From an uncultured Verrucomicrobia subdivision 3 bacterium (GTDB taxonomy: Bacteria; Verrucomicrobiota; Verrucomicrobiia; Limisphaerales; UBA11358), in contig CAIXUZ010000020.1 in the NCBI GenBank assembly GCA_903922735.1, forward strand, positions 1 to 64,000: DNA of 64,000 nucleotides, read 5' to 3'. Made by a program: the position numbers and the translations under genes. This document shows, piece by piece, positions 7,345-14,885 of this stretch. The notes below the pieces were generated by a model that was not told the origin of the DNA, did no database searches, and worked only from the letters and a program-made list of their open reading frames with translations. Position 1 is the first letter of the stretch. Each line of letters opens with the position of its first letter.

Positions 7345-8259
7345 ATGAAACAACTTGTCGTCCTACTCGGGACAAACGCCTCCGGGAAGAGCGACCTCGG
7401 CATTCGCCTGGCGCAACACCTCGGCGGCGAAGTTGTCTCCGCCGACTCACGGCAGGTTTATCGCGGCTTGGACCTAGGCACCGGCAAGATCACTCCGGCC
7501 CAGGCCGGGACGGTGAAGCACCACCTCATAGACGTCGCCGATGTGTCCGAGTATTTCTCGCTGGCGCAGTATCAGCGGGCCGCCTACGGCGCCATTGACT
7601 CCATTGGGGGAGCCGGGAAGCTGCCCCTCCTCGTTGGCGGAACCGGCTTGTACATCAGCGCCATCGTCGAGGGCTATGAGCTGGTGGATGTCCGCCCGAA
7701 TGAGGCGCTGCGGGCGGAGCTCGAGCCCCTTCCGCTCGCCCAGTTGGTCGGGCGGCTTGAAAAGCTCGACCCGGAGGCCGCCGGCCGCATTGATCAAGGC
7801 AACCGGCGCCGGCTCATACGTGCCATCGAAATTGCCTCCGCCGGCTGCGCGAACGCTTCCGCCCGCATCAGCTCCCCGCGATACACCTGCCTTCAACTCG
7901 GATTGACCTGGCCGCGCGAAATCCTCGAGAAACGAATCGAAAAGCGCCTCCGGGAGCGCCTGGTCCACGGAATGGTCGAGGAGGTCGCCGGGCTCCGCTC
8001 CCGGGGGGTGTCCGACCTTCAGCTCGACAAGCTGGGCCTGGAGTACCGTTATATAACGCGGTATCTGCGCGGAGAGCTGGGCACGCTCGACAACCTGTGC
8101 CTTCAGCTCGGAGTGGCCATCCGGCAGTTCGCCAAAGGGCAGCTCACCTGGTTCAAGAGAGACAGCCGCATTATCTGGCTGGACCCCTTCAAAGACTACT
8201 TTCAGGAAGCCTGCGAGCGCATCCGGGAATGGGAGGAAACACTCCCGCCGACGCCATGA
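7345..8259 (+). CDS. miaA: tRNA dimethylallyltransferase, copy 1
   Basis: A 304-residue MiaA that would add a dimethylallyl group to N6 of A37 in tRNAs reading UNN codons. Seen in order: P-loop GTNASGKSD, DSRQVYRGLDLGTGK, HHLIDVADVSEYFSLAQY, LLVGGTGLYI, and the C-terminal helix KGQLTWFKRD. The usual P-loop is GPTA(S/G)GKS, so the Asn after Thr-less Gly is a small departure. A second, quite different miaA is at 39921-40901. Starts at ATG 7345 following an intergenic gap; the next genes are on the other strand. Confidence 0.9.
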   Translation: MKQLVVLLGTNASGKSDLGIRLAQHLGGEVVSADSRQVYRGLDLGTGKITPAQAGTVKHHLIDVADVSEYFSLAQYQRAAYGAIDSIGGAGKLPLLVGGTGLYISAIVEGYELVDVRPNEALRAELEPLPLAQLVGRLEKLDPEAAGRIDQGNRRRLIRAIEIASAGCANASARISSPRYTCLQLGLTWPREILEKRIEKRLRERLVHGMVEEVAGLRSRGVSDLQLDKLGLEYRYITRYLRGELGTLDNLCLQLGVAIRQFAKGQLTWFKRDSRIIWLDPFKDYFQEACERIREWEETLPPTP

Positions 8260-8269
8260 CCGATGCGGG

Positions 8270-8665
8270 CTATCCGCCCGCGAATACGGGGCGGAAGTTT
8301 GCCTCGCTCAGAATACGGGCAGCCTCCTGGCGCTTATCCCCCTGAATCTCGATCTGGCCGTTCTTTACGGTGCCGCCCGTTCCGCAGGCTTTCTGCATCG
8401 CCTTGGCAAGCTGCTCCTTCTCAGGCAGGCCGATGCCGACGAAGCCCTTGATCACCGTCACCGTCTTCCCACCGCGCCCGGCCTTCTGCCGGATGATGTC
8501 CACGCGGCCGCGGTTCTTGCGCGCCGGCCCGGGTTCCGGCCGCTGCCCGGAATCCGCGGGCGGGCTTTCCGCGCCCGGCGGGAGCCCCTCAATGGATAGA
8601 GCCTCAAAAGGATTGTGGCCGAAGCTCTGTCCGCCGTCCGTGGGAATGCGTTCAGGGTTGCCCAT
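8270..8665 (-). CDS. SUI1/YciH-family translation initiation factor
   Basis: A 131-residue protein with an unstructured N-terminal half and a C-terminal SUI1 domain (about residues 50-128): GRGGKTVTVIKGFVGIG, CGTGGTVKNGQIEIQGDKR, then ILSEANF. Bacterial YciH is homologous to eIF1 and affects start-site fidelity. ATG 8665 gives MGNPERIPTDGG; the frame extends 16 codons upstream but that part shows no family features. It converges on miaA with a 10-bp gap and follows yajQ. Confidence 0.85.
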   Translation of the reverse strand: MGNPERIPTDGGQSFGHNPFEALSIEGLPPGAESPPADSGQRPEPGPARKNRGRVDIIRQKAGRGGKTVTVIKGFVGIGLPEKEQLAKAMQKACGTGGTVKNGQIEIQGDKRQEAARILSEANFRPVFAGG

Positions 8666-8739
8666 GCGTTGTTTGGAAAGCCTGCCGGACCTCTTAGCCT
8701 GTCTTGCGATCAAGAGGCATCACGACGGTTCTCCCTCTC

Positions 8740-9225
8740 CTAATCCCGGAAGTTCGTGAACTGGAGCGCCACCGGGAACTCTTTTGCCCGCGCCGCGGCG
8801 ATCACCGATTGCAGATCGTCCCGGCTCTTGCCGGTGACGCGGACCTGCTGGTCCTGGATCTGCGTGGTAACCTTGAACTTGGATTCACGGATGAAGCCGG
8901 TGACCTGCTTGGCGATCTCGGTCTCCAGGCCCTGCTTGATCTTGATCACCTGCCGCGAATGCCCCAGCGGCGATACGTCCGGCTCGCACTGTTCGACGTT
9001 CTTGAGGCTGATATTGCGTTTGGAGATCTTGCCGATGACAATCTCGTTCAGCGCCTTCAGCTTGAAGGCGTTATCGGCGGAGAGCTTGATCTCATTCTTT
9101 TCGAGCACGATGGTCGCGTTGGCGCCTTTGAAATCGAACCGGTTGGCCAATTCCTTGTTGGCAATATTCACGGCATTCTCGATTTCCATCGAGCTGACCT
9201 GGCTGACAATATCGAATGATGGCAT
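8740..9225 (-). CDS. yajQ: YajQ-family nucleotide-binding protein
   Basis: A 161-residue protein matching the full length of YajQ: MPSFDIVSQVSSMEIENAVN at the start, RFDFKGANATI, KIKQGLETEIAKQV and the ending FPVALQFTNFRD. The family has two ferredoxin-like domains and binds nucleotides, with c-di-GMP binding shown in Xanthomonas; the role here is inferred only. It probably shares a transcript with the SUI1 gene 75 bp downstream. Confidence 0.92.
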   Translation of the reverse strand: MPSFDIVSQVSSMEIENAVNIANKELANRFDFKGANATIVLEKNEIKLSADNAFKLKALNEIVIGKISKRNISLKNVEQCEPDVSPLGHSRQVIKIKQGLETEIAKQVTGFIRESKFKVTTQIQDQQVRVTGKSRDDLQSVIAAARAKEFPVALQFTNFRD

Positions 9226-9267
9226 GGCAGCATTCTAATCGGCGGCGCGAAAAGGGGAAGGCTTTTT

Positions 9268-9629
9268 GATCCGCAGGCCAACCCATCGTCGAACCGGCAG
9301 GCCTGGCTCGCGAAGCTCGCCCAGTTGCGCCAGCGGCTCTCCACTGGCAAGATAGGCCTCACCGTCGAACAGATTCTCGACGAAGACCGCGGCAACTGAG
9401 GGCATGAGCTACTGGGACACCTCCACCCTTGGCAAGCTCTCGGGTGGAGGCTGAATTCAACGCCATAATGGCCACGTGCTATCGCCATACCCCTCCGCTG
9501 CCCATCCGCACGCTGGATGCCCTGCACTTGGCATCGGCTCGGGCTGACAACCAGATCGAGCTGGTCGCTACCGACAAACGCATGCGTGACGCTGCAAAGC
9601 TTCTCGGCCTCTCCCTTTTCCCTGTATAA
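9268..9629 (+). pseudogene. Decayed antitoxin-PIN toxin pair
   Basis: Codons 9268-9399 give a tail of an antitoxin-like protein ending GLTVEQILDEDRGN and a TGA. Five bases later an ATG at 9404 begins MSYWDTSTLGKL, the usual start of a PIN-domain ribonuclease with its first Asp, but a frameshift and large internal deletion join it to the PIN C-terminus (LDALHLASARADNQIELVAT and DKRM) in the frame ending at 9629. The antitoxin has no start and the toxin lost its centre, so both genes are dead. VapBC-like by organisation. The gap 9226-9716 holds nothing else except a possible -10 (TATAAT at 9625-9630). Confidence 0.7.
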
Positions 9630-9670
9630 TTCAGCGCAACGCACTGACGGAAGAAACTGCTCCCTTTTTG

Positions 9671-9704
9671 GTCCCCGCTGCGCTACATTGTGTCCAGCGG
9701 GGAC
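9671..9704 (+). promoter_or_regulatory. Leader hairpin immediately before the RNA helicase
   Basis: GTCCCCGCTG (9671-9680) pairs perfectly with CAGCGGGGAC (9695-9704) across a 14-nt loop, ending 12 bases before the ATG at 9717. The start has no Shine-Dalgarno sequence. A TATAAT box at 9625-9630 could make this a leader structure. DEAD-box helicases often control their own mRNAs, so autoregulation is possible (inference). It is followed by T-rich sequence, so a weak terminator is an alternative. Confidence 0.45.
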
Positions 9705-9716
9705 TGATTTGTTTTC

Positions 9717-11678
9717 ATGACAACCAAACTATTTTCTGAACTGGGGCTTTCGAGCGAAGTGCTGAAGGCCATTGACAAGCTCGGTTTCGAGCAGGCGGCG
9801 CCCATTCAAGCGGCAGCAATCCCGGTGTTGCTGCAAGGCAAGGACGCCGTGGGCCAATCGCAGACCGGCTCCGGGAAGACCGTGGCCTTCGCCGCGCCGG
9901 CAATCGAGAAGGTCGTCGTGGAGGAACGCACCACGCAGGTGCTGATCCTATGCCCGACGCGGGAGCTGGCCGTGCAGGTCTCGGAGGAGGTCCACAAGCT
10001 GGCGCTCTTCAAGCGCGGACTCCACGCGCTGCCGATCTACGGCGGCCAATCCTACGACCGCCAGCTCTTCGGCCTGCGCCAGGGCGCGCACATCGTCATC
10101 GGCACACCGGGCCGGATCATGGACCACATGCGCCGCGGCACGCTCCGGCTCAACACGGTCAAGATGGTCGTGCTCGACGAGGTGGACGTCATGCTGAACA
10201 TGGGTTTCCGCGACGACATCGAGCTGATCCTCCAGGGAACGCCCAAAGAGCGGCAGACGGTCTTCTTCTCGGCAACGGTCCCGCGCCCGATCCAGCAGTT
10301 GATCGAGAAATACTCGCACGACCCGCAGAGCATTCGCATCGAGCAGAAGGCGATGACGGTGCCGACGGTCGAGCAGGTCTTCTACGAGGTGGACCGCCGT
10401 TTCAAGGTGGATCTACTGACGCGCCTCATTGACATTCACGATCTCAAGCTCGGCATCGTCTTCTGCAACACCCGCCGCATGGTGGACGAACTGGTGGAGC
10501 ATCTCAACGCACAGGGCTACTCGGCGGACCGGCTGCATGGGGAAATGACCCAGGCTATGCGGGACCGCGTGATGAACAAGTTCCGCAAGGCTGGCCTGGA
10601 GTTTCTGGTCGCCACCGACGTGGCGGCGCGCGGCATTGACGTGGAGAACATCGAGGTCGTGTTCAACTACGACCTGCCCTATGACGGGGAGGATTACGTG
10701 CACCGCATCGGGCGGACCGGCCGCCAGGGCCGCAGCGGACGGGCGATCTCATTCGCCTCGGGGCGCGAGGTTTTCCAGATTCGCGCCATCGAGCGCTATG
10801 TGGGCACGCGGATTCACCGCGCCAAAGCCCCCACCGTGGATGAAGTGGAAGAGGCCCGCGCCAATGCCGTGCTTGACAAAGTTCGCGCCACGCTCAAGAG
10901 CGGGGAGTTCAAGCGGCAGGACCAGCTTGTCGAGCGCCTGCTCGAAGAGGGCTTCAGCTCGACCGACATTGCCTCCGCGCTGCTGCATCACTTGCAGGGC
11001 GGGGAAGGCGCTCCCGCGGCCAAAGCCCCGCGTGAGGAAGCGGAGCGGCCGCGCCACGAAAGGCCCGCATATCCGCCCCGGGAAGGGCGTCACGGCTCCT
11101 ATGAAGAGCGGCCTCGGCGCAACCGCGATGAGGCCCCCCAGCGGCGGGAGCGTCCGCCGGAGCCCCCGCGGCGCGTCATTGCCCCCCGTCCGGCGGTGAA
11201 GGAGATTGCCAGCCCGGCCAAACCCACGCGGCCGGAAGTTGCACCTCCGAGGTCGGAAGTTGCACCTCCGAAACCGGAGGTTGTGCCCCCAAGGCCGGAA
11301 GTTGCGCCTCCGAAACCGGAAGTTGTGCCCCCAAGGCCGGAAGTTGTGCCTCCGAAGCCGAAAGTTGTGCCCCCAAGGCCGGAAGTTTCCCAACCTTCCG
11401 AGCCGGGTCCGGCCCACCCGCCCAAAGTTATCCGTCGGCTGCCGGAAGGGCAGACCTGCCTGCATATCAACGTGGGCTCTGAGAACGGCCTTTCAGAAGG
11501 CGACATCGTGGGGACCATCCTGGGCGAGACGGGTTTGCCCCGGACGATCATTGGCGCCGTGGACATCCGGGAGCGTCATCTGTTTGTTCATGTGGCTTCC
11601 GAATACGCCAACAGCATCATCTCGAAGCTGAATCGCACTCAGATTAAAGGCCGCCGCACCAAGGTGAAAATTGCGTAG
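9717..11678 (+). CDS. DEAD-box RNA helicase (DeaD/CsdA-like)
   Basis: A 653-residue ATP-dependent RNA helicase for structured RNA or ribosome assembly. Motifs in order: Q-motif region [13 protein letters not shown], motif [21 protein letters not shown], motif [21 protein letters not shown] and [11 protein letters not shown]. Motif II is DEVD, not DEAD. After the helicase core (about residue 370) comes a charged linker, seven copies of a seven-residue Pro/Val repeat (11235-11381), and a C-terminal DbpA-type RNA-binding domain (about residues 575-650, [19 protein letters not shown] to the end). It is followed, with overlap, by an L7Ae-like gene and then a small zinc-finger gene, forming an RNA-binding set. 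Confidence 0.93.
   Translation: MTTKLFSELGLSSEVLKAIDKLGFEQAAPIQAAAIPVLLQGKDAVGQSQTGSGKTVAFAAPAIEKVVVEERTTQVLILCPTRELAVQVSEEVHKLALFKRGLHALPIYGGQSYDRQLFGLRQGAHIVIGTPGRIMDHMRRGTLRLNTVKMVVLDEVDVMLNMGFRDDIELILQGTPKERQTVFFSATVPRPIQQLIEKYSHDPQSIRIEQKAMTVPTVEQVFYEVDRRFKVDLLTRLIDIHDLKLGIVFCNTRRMVDELVEHLNAQGYSADRLHGEMTQAMRDRVMNKFRKAGLEFLVATDVAARGIDVENIEVVFNYDLPYDGEDYVHRIGRTGRQGRSGRAISFASGREVFQIRAIERYVGTRIHRAKAPTVDEVEEARANAVLDKVRATLKSGEFKRQDQLVERLLEEGFSSTDIASALLHHLQGGEGAPAAKAPREEAERPRHERPAYPPREGRHGSYEERPRRNRDEAPQRRERPPEPPRRVIAPRPAVKEIASPAKPTRPEVAPPRSEVAPPKPEVVPPRPEVAPPKPEVVPPRPEVVPPKPKVVPPRPEVSQPSEPGPAHPPKVIRRLPEGQTCLHINVGSENGLSEGDIVGTILGETGLPRTIIGAVDIRERHLFVHVASEYANSIISKLNRTQIKGRRTKVKIA
11235..11381 (+). 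repeat. Seven 21-bp in-frame repeats (heptapeptide EVxPPxP)
   Basis: Seven contiguous 21-nt units encode [49 protein letters not shown] in the linker between the helicase core and the RNA-binding tail. High DNA identity among units points to recent slippage or recombination, so copy number may vary between strains. Confidence 0.85.
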
Positions 11679-12064
11679 TGAAAACACCAGGTCCAGTCAG
11701 GCCGGTGGAACGGCTGTTTCCGTTTGTATTGCGCTCGCGCAACCTGCTGGTGGGACGCGAAACGCTGCGGCGCAGCAAGGGCCGGTTGCACTTCGTGTTA
11801 ATCACACACGACCTGTCCGAGAAGAGCCGGGACGCGGTGCTTGCCGACTTCACCCACTACCCGGTCGTGCAACACTACATGTCAGAGGATCTGGAGCGAT
11901 TCTTCGGGCTCAGGGGAACAAAGGTGATCGGCTTCGAGAAGTCCGGCCTGGCCCAGTCCATTTACGCCGAACTGAAGCAGCATCGGCTCAATAAACCGGA
12001 GCAGCCGGCGGCGGGCCCGGCTCTCCCGGACGCTCCGGAGCAACCGCGAGCCGCCAAACCGTAG
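11678..12064 (+). CDS. L7Ae/L30e-like (YlxQ-type) RNA-binding protein
   Basis: A 128-residue protein starting at GTG 11678, overlapping the helicase stop (TAGTG), so translation is probably coupled. The fold-defining stretch is LLVGRETLRRSKGRLHFVLI, then DLSEKSRD, and the late segment LERFFGLRGTKVIGFEKSGLA, which matches the way YlxQ/L7Ae proteins present their RNA-binding loop (charged turn after a hydrophobic strand, then a Gly-rich helix). The last 30 residues are Pro/Ala rich. The family binds kink-turn RNA in archaea; the bacterial members' targets are mostly unknown. Assignment by pattern only. Confidence 0.6.
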   Translation: MKTPGPVRPVERLFPFVLRSRNLLVGRETLRRSKGRLHFVLITHDLSEKSRDAVLADFTHYPVVQHYMSEDLERFFGLRGTKVIGFEKSGLAQSIYAELKQHRLNKPEQPAAGPALPDAPEQPRAAKP

Positions 12065-12110
12065 CGGCAGCCATTTATTCCATGCGCCCACCAGAATTTG
12101 ATGGTAAATT

Positions 12111-12419
12111 ATGACAACGAAAACTTCTTTCAACAGTGGAAAAGGCGGGCGAGGCGGCAGGAAAGGCCCGCATCCCGGCAAAGGTCCCAAAGGCAAAAAG
12201 GCGGGGGGCCGGGGCCGGGGCGGAAGCCGGATCGCAACTGAGCCTCTCATCGAACAGCCGGTTGCCGACTCGACCGACACGGTGCCGTGCCGGATCTGCG
12301 GCTACCCGGTTGACCCCCAGCGCATGCACCCGCACATGGTGCGATTCCATGGCGTGCCAATCCGCGCGCGGGTTGCGTGGGCGGAAGCGGCCCCTCCGAA
12401 CACGGGCAAAGTCGGCTAG
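12111..12419 (+). CDS. Small basic protein with C2H2-like zinc finger
   Basis: A 102-residue protein whose first 45 residues are Gly/Lys/Arg rich (GKGGRGGRKGPHPGKG and a similar run) and whose C-terminal half has CRICGYPVDPQRMHPHMVR followed by FH. The Cys and His spacing is C-X2-C-X11-H-X4-H (or X9 if the first His is used), similar to eukaryotic and Ros-type C2H2 fingers. The basic tail suggests nucleic-acid binding. It follows an RNA helicase and an L7Ae-like gene and may share their transcript. I do not recognise a named family. Confidence 0.65.
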   Translation: MTTKTSFNSGKGGRGGRKGPHPGKGPKGKKAGGRGRGGSRIATEPLIEQPVADSTDTVPCRICGYPVDPQRMHPHMVRFHGVPIRARVAWAEAAPPNTGKVG

Positions 12420-12484
12420 CTGCCGCGTGGGAGGGTGCCAGCGTGCCAGCGTGCTCTCACGTTTCACGCCCCCAAACGTACCTA

Positions 12485-13567
12485 TCAGAGCCGGCCTAAC
12501 CGCAGGTCCGTTTCGAGCTGGCGGAGGTCTTTGGGTAATTCCGCAACCCAGCTTAACCGGGTGCCCGGTCGGTCTGGATGCTCTAGGGTGAGAACTTCCG
12601 CGTGCAAGGCCTGGCGCGGGAATTCCGTCGAGCCCGGGGTCCGCTCACGCACTCCTGGGTTGTAGGTACGATCCCCGATCAGGGGAAGCCCGGCATTTGC
12701 CGCTTGGACGCGGATTTGATGTTTCCTTCCCGTCTCCAACCGGAGCCGCAGTTTGGTGACGAAGCGGGTGCCGCCCACAATGGGGTACTCGGCAATGACT
12801 TCGTAGTGGGTGATGGCTTCGCGGACCTCGGAGCCGGCAACACGTGCCTGGGCTTCAGAAATGACATGCTGGCGGAGTTCGTCCCGGCTTAATTGCAGCC
12901 ATTGCCGCCAGCAGCCCTTGGGCGCGCTGGACCTCCCCTCCACAAACGCGACATACTCCCGCTTCATGGTGTGCTCTTTAAGCTGCTCGATGAGGTGGTG
13001 GCGCGCCGCGGGGTTTGTGGCCATGCAGAAGACACCGCTGGTGTATTGGTCCAGACGATGAACCGGCAAGGGTTGCAGCCGCTGATAGGCCGGGGGCAGC
13101 GATTTTGCGGCCACATTGCGGTCCTGGGCCTTGAGTTGGCCGGTCAGGAAGTCGGCAAGGATGCTCAGGGCGGAGAGGTCGCCGTCGGCGGCCGGCACCG
13201 AGATGAGGCCGGGCCCCTTGTTGACGATCGCGAGGGCGGGATCCAGATAAAGCAACGAAACGCGGGGATGAATCTGCCACCCGGAACCACAATCCAGGGT
13301 GGTGGCGTGGCGAGCGCGCAACTCGATCGTATTGCCAGGGTCGGGGACGGGCTGGTGGGGCTTTCGCATGACCACGCCCCCGATGCTCACGCGGCCCGCC
13401 AGAATCCATTGCTTGGCGCGGCTCTTCGGGGTATCGGGATGCTTCCGGAGCAGCCAATCCAGCAAGGGGCGGGCATCCGTTTTGCTCAGAGGGCCGATCA
13501 ACCGGTGTCCCCTTTCGGTTCCCCCGCCCTCGACCGGGAGCCTTCCGTCATCCGCCGCGACAGTCAC
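12485..13567 (-). CDS. RluA-family pseudouridine synthase with S4 domain
   Basis: A 360-residue enzyme for uridine-to-pseudouridine change in rRNA or tRNA. The N-terminal S4-like RNA-binding part is LDWLLRKHPDTPKSRAKQWI to about residue 85; the catalytic Asp lies in PLPVHRLDQYTSGVF; later family motifs are ETGRKHQIRVQ and GDRTYNPG. An insertion of about 20 residues follows KEHTMKREYVAF. The start is a GTG at 13567. A second RluA-type gene without this S4 domain is at 35421-36182. The target position cannot be read from sequence. Confidence 0.88.
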   Translation of the reverse strand: MTVAADDGRLPVEGGGTERGHRLIGPLSKTDARPLLDWLLRKHPDTPKSRAKQWILAGRVSIGGVVMRKPHQPVPDPGNTIELRARHATTLDCGSGWQIHPRVSLLYLDPALAIVNKGPGLISVPAADGDLSALSILADFLTGQLKAQDRNVAAKSLPPAYQRLQPLPVHRLDQYTSGVFCMATNPAARHHLIEQLKEHTMKREYVAFVEGRSSAPKGCWRQWLQLSRDELRQHVISEAQARVAGSEVREAITHYEVIAEYPIVGGTRFVTKLRLRLETGRKHQIRVQAANAGLPLIGDRTYNPGVRERTPGSTEFPRQALHAEVLTLEHPDRPGTRLSWVAELPKDLRQLETDLRLGRL

Positions 13568-13571
13568 AGGT

Positions 13572-13733
13572 TCACTTCAAGTCTGATTTCCGGTTGCGTA
13601 ACCGTGACAAGGTGGAGCGGGTAGCCATTTCCCGGCGGCGCTGATCCGAGAGTTGATCGGTGCGGAGTTGACGATCACTCAGCTCTCCCGGTTTAGTCGT
13701 GGACTTCTTGGATCTCGGCGGACGATATGGCAT
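13572..13733 (-). CDS. Possible small basic protein upstream of the pseudouridine synthase
   Basis: A 53-codon frame from ATG 13733 begins MPYRPPRSKKSTTKPGELS and is rich in Arg, Ser and Thr; it stops 4 bases before the GTG of the pseudouridine synthase, a spacing usual for operon partners. No Shine-Dalgarno sequence and no recognisable family, so it may be noise. The remainder of the gap 13734-13944 holds only the inverted repeat at 13802-13879. Confidence 0.25.
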   Translation of the reverse strand: MPYRPPRSKKSTTKPGELSDRQLRTDQLSDQRRREMATRSTLSRLRNRKSDLK

Positions 13734-13801
13734 TGGTGCAATATCGCATTGAGGCGGGGCATAAGCGAGCAAGAACCTTTACATTCGCACGGCGCGGAGG
13801 A

Positions 13802-13879
13802 GCGCCGACATTCTTTTCGGCCGGTTCAGAGTGGCCGCGCATGGGCAACCTGGGAACACGCCGACAAGAATGTCAGCGC
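13802..13879. repeat. Inverted repeat of the GACAAGAATGTC family
   Basis: The 20-mer at 13802-13821 and the inverted 20-mer at 13860-13879 match at 18 of 20 positions, with 38 bp between. Each arm carries the GACATTCTT/AAGAATGTC core also seen at 4596-4613, so the element is a larger form of the same dispersed repeat. Confidence 0.7.
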
Positions 13880-13944
13880 CCCCCCCAACACCTCGCGAAG
13901 GCGTCCCGCACGGGAACCCGGCCCGGTCCGCAGGCAGCGGCCGC

Positions 13945-14390
13945 TCAGGCGGCGCACCGGGCGGTGAGCTGCACGACCTGTTTCTCCAAATCACGCAGGC
14001 GATGCAGCAGTTGCGGCAACTGCTGCATCGCGATCATCTGGCGTTTGGCCTGCCGGTCTGGAGCGGCCGGGGTGCCGAGCACACGGCCTCCGTCGGGAAT
14101 GTCACGCATCACGCCCGACTTTGCGCCAATCACGGCCTGGTTGCCGACCTGCAAATGGTCCGCAATCCCGGATTGCGAGGCTACCACGACGTAATCCCCC
14201 AGATGGGTGCTGCCGGCAACACCGACCTGCCCCATGATCAAACAGTGCCGGCCCATGACCACGTTGTGAGCCACATGGACGAGGTTGTCAATCTTCGTGC
14301 CCACTCCGATGACAGTGGAGCCGAGCGTGCCACGGTCAATGGCGGTATTGGAGCCAATCTCGACATCGTCGCGGAGGGTGGGATGGGGCG
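13945..14390 (-). pseudogene. lpxD: lpxD fragment, N-terminal half missing
   Basis: The frame matches the C-terminal half of UDP-3-O-acylglucosamine N-acyltransferase (lipid A synthesis): [35 protein letters not shown] with the catalytic His region, [32 protein letters not shown] and the C-terminal helix. A full enzyme is about 340 residues; here similarity begins abruptly near 14385. The frame stays open to an ATG at 14472, but those 30 residues come from low-complexity sequence and do not resemble LpxD. The gene is therefore cut at a rearrangement or assembly junction. Confidence 0.8.
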
Positions 14391-14552
14391 AATTAGGGCG
14401 AAACTGGGCGAAAAGGGCCGAATTATTGGGGGGTTTGGACGAAACTGAGGGTTGGCGGGAGGATTGAGACAAAACCTTTCAAAACGCCCGGATTTGAATA
14501 GGTTTGAGACAAATTTACGGGGTATTAGGGGGCCGTTAGGACGGCTTTAAGC
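14391..14552. other. Low-complexity junction sequence
   Basis: On the minus strand this stretch carries loose repeats of TTTCGCCC and TTCGGCCC, giving strong purine/pyrimidine asymmetry, followed by AT-rich sequence. It separates the cut lpxD from the next ORF and matches neither neighbour. No gene or RNA is seen. Confidence 0.5.
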
Positions 14553-14885
14553 CTAACCCAGGAAGATGTGGAGGCGGGGGCGGAGGCCCAGGGCGTAGGC
14601 GAGGTTTTTCTTTCCCTGGGATTCGAAGGCGTCGCAGGCTTGGAGGGCGAGTGGGACGTCTGGGCTGTCGCGGTGGATCTGGTCGGTGAGTTTGAATCCG
14701 GCCTGGCCGCGGACGATGTCGGTGCCCATGCTTTCGGCTACATCCCGAATCTTTCGCTCGGGCCAGCCGAGGGCGGCGGCGATTTGGCGGCGGGTTTGCC
14801 AGCCGTTAGTATATAGGTGGGCGCGGAGGGTGGCTTTGTCCTGGTCGGCGTCGGTGGGGGGGAAGAGGTCGGGTTGGGCTTGCAT
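14553..14885 (-). CDS. Small HTH-like protein of unknown function
   Basis: A 110-residue protein: MQAQPDLFPPTDADQDKATL, then GWQTRRQIAAALGWPERKIR, which looks like a helix-turn-helix (helix, Gly-containing turn, helix), and SQGKKNLAYALGLRPRL near the end. It resembles small accessory proteins I have seen in phage or plasmid regions but I cannot name a family. It lies between the two broken genes and its start overlaps, in another frame, the extended tail of the GH13 gene. A hairpin with arms TTAGG/CCTAA surrounds the stop. Confidence 0.5.
   Translation of the reverse strand: MQAQPDLFPPTDADQDKATLRAHLYTNGWQTRRQIAAALGWPERKIRDVAESMGTDIVRGQAGFKLTDQIHRDSPDVPLALQACDAFESQGKKNLAYALGLRPRLHIFLG

Noticed and set aside
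9625-9630. Complete sigma-70 promoter at TATAAT before the helicase
   Set aside because: The -10 is good but no acceptable -35 lies 16-18 bp upstream, so it is mentioned only as a possible element.
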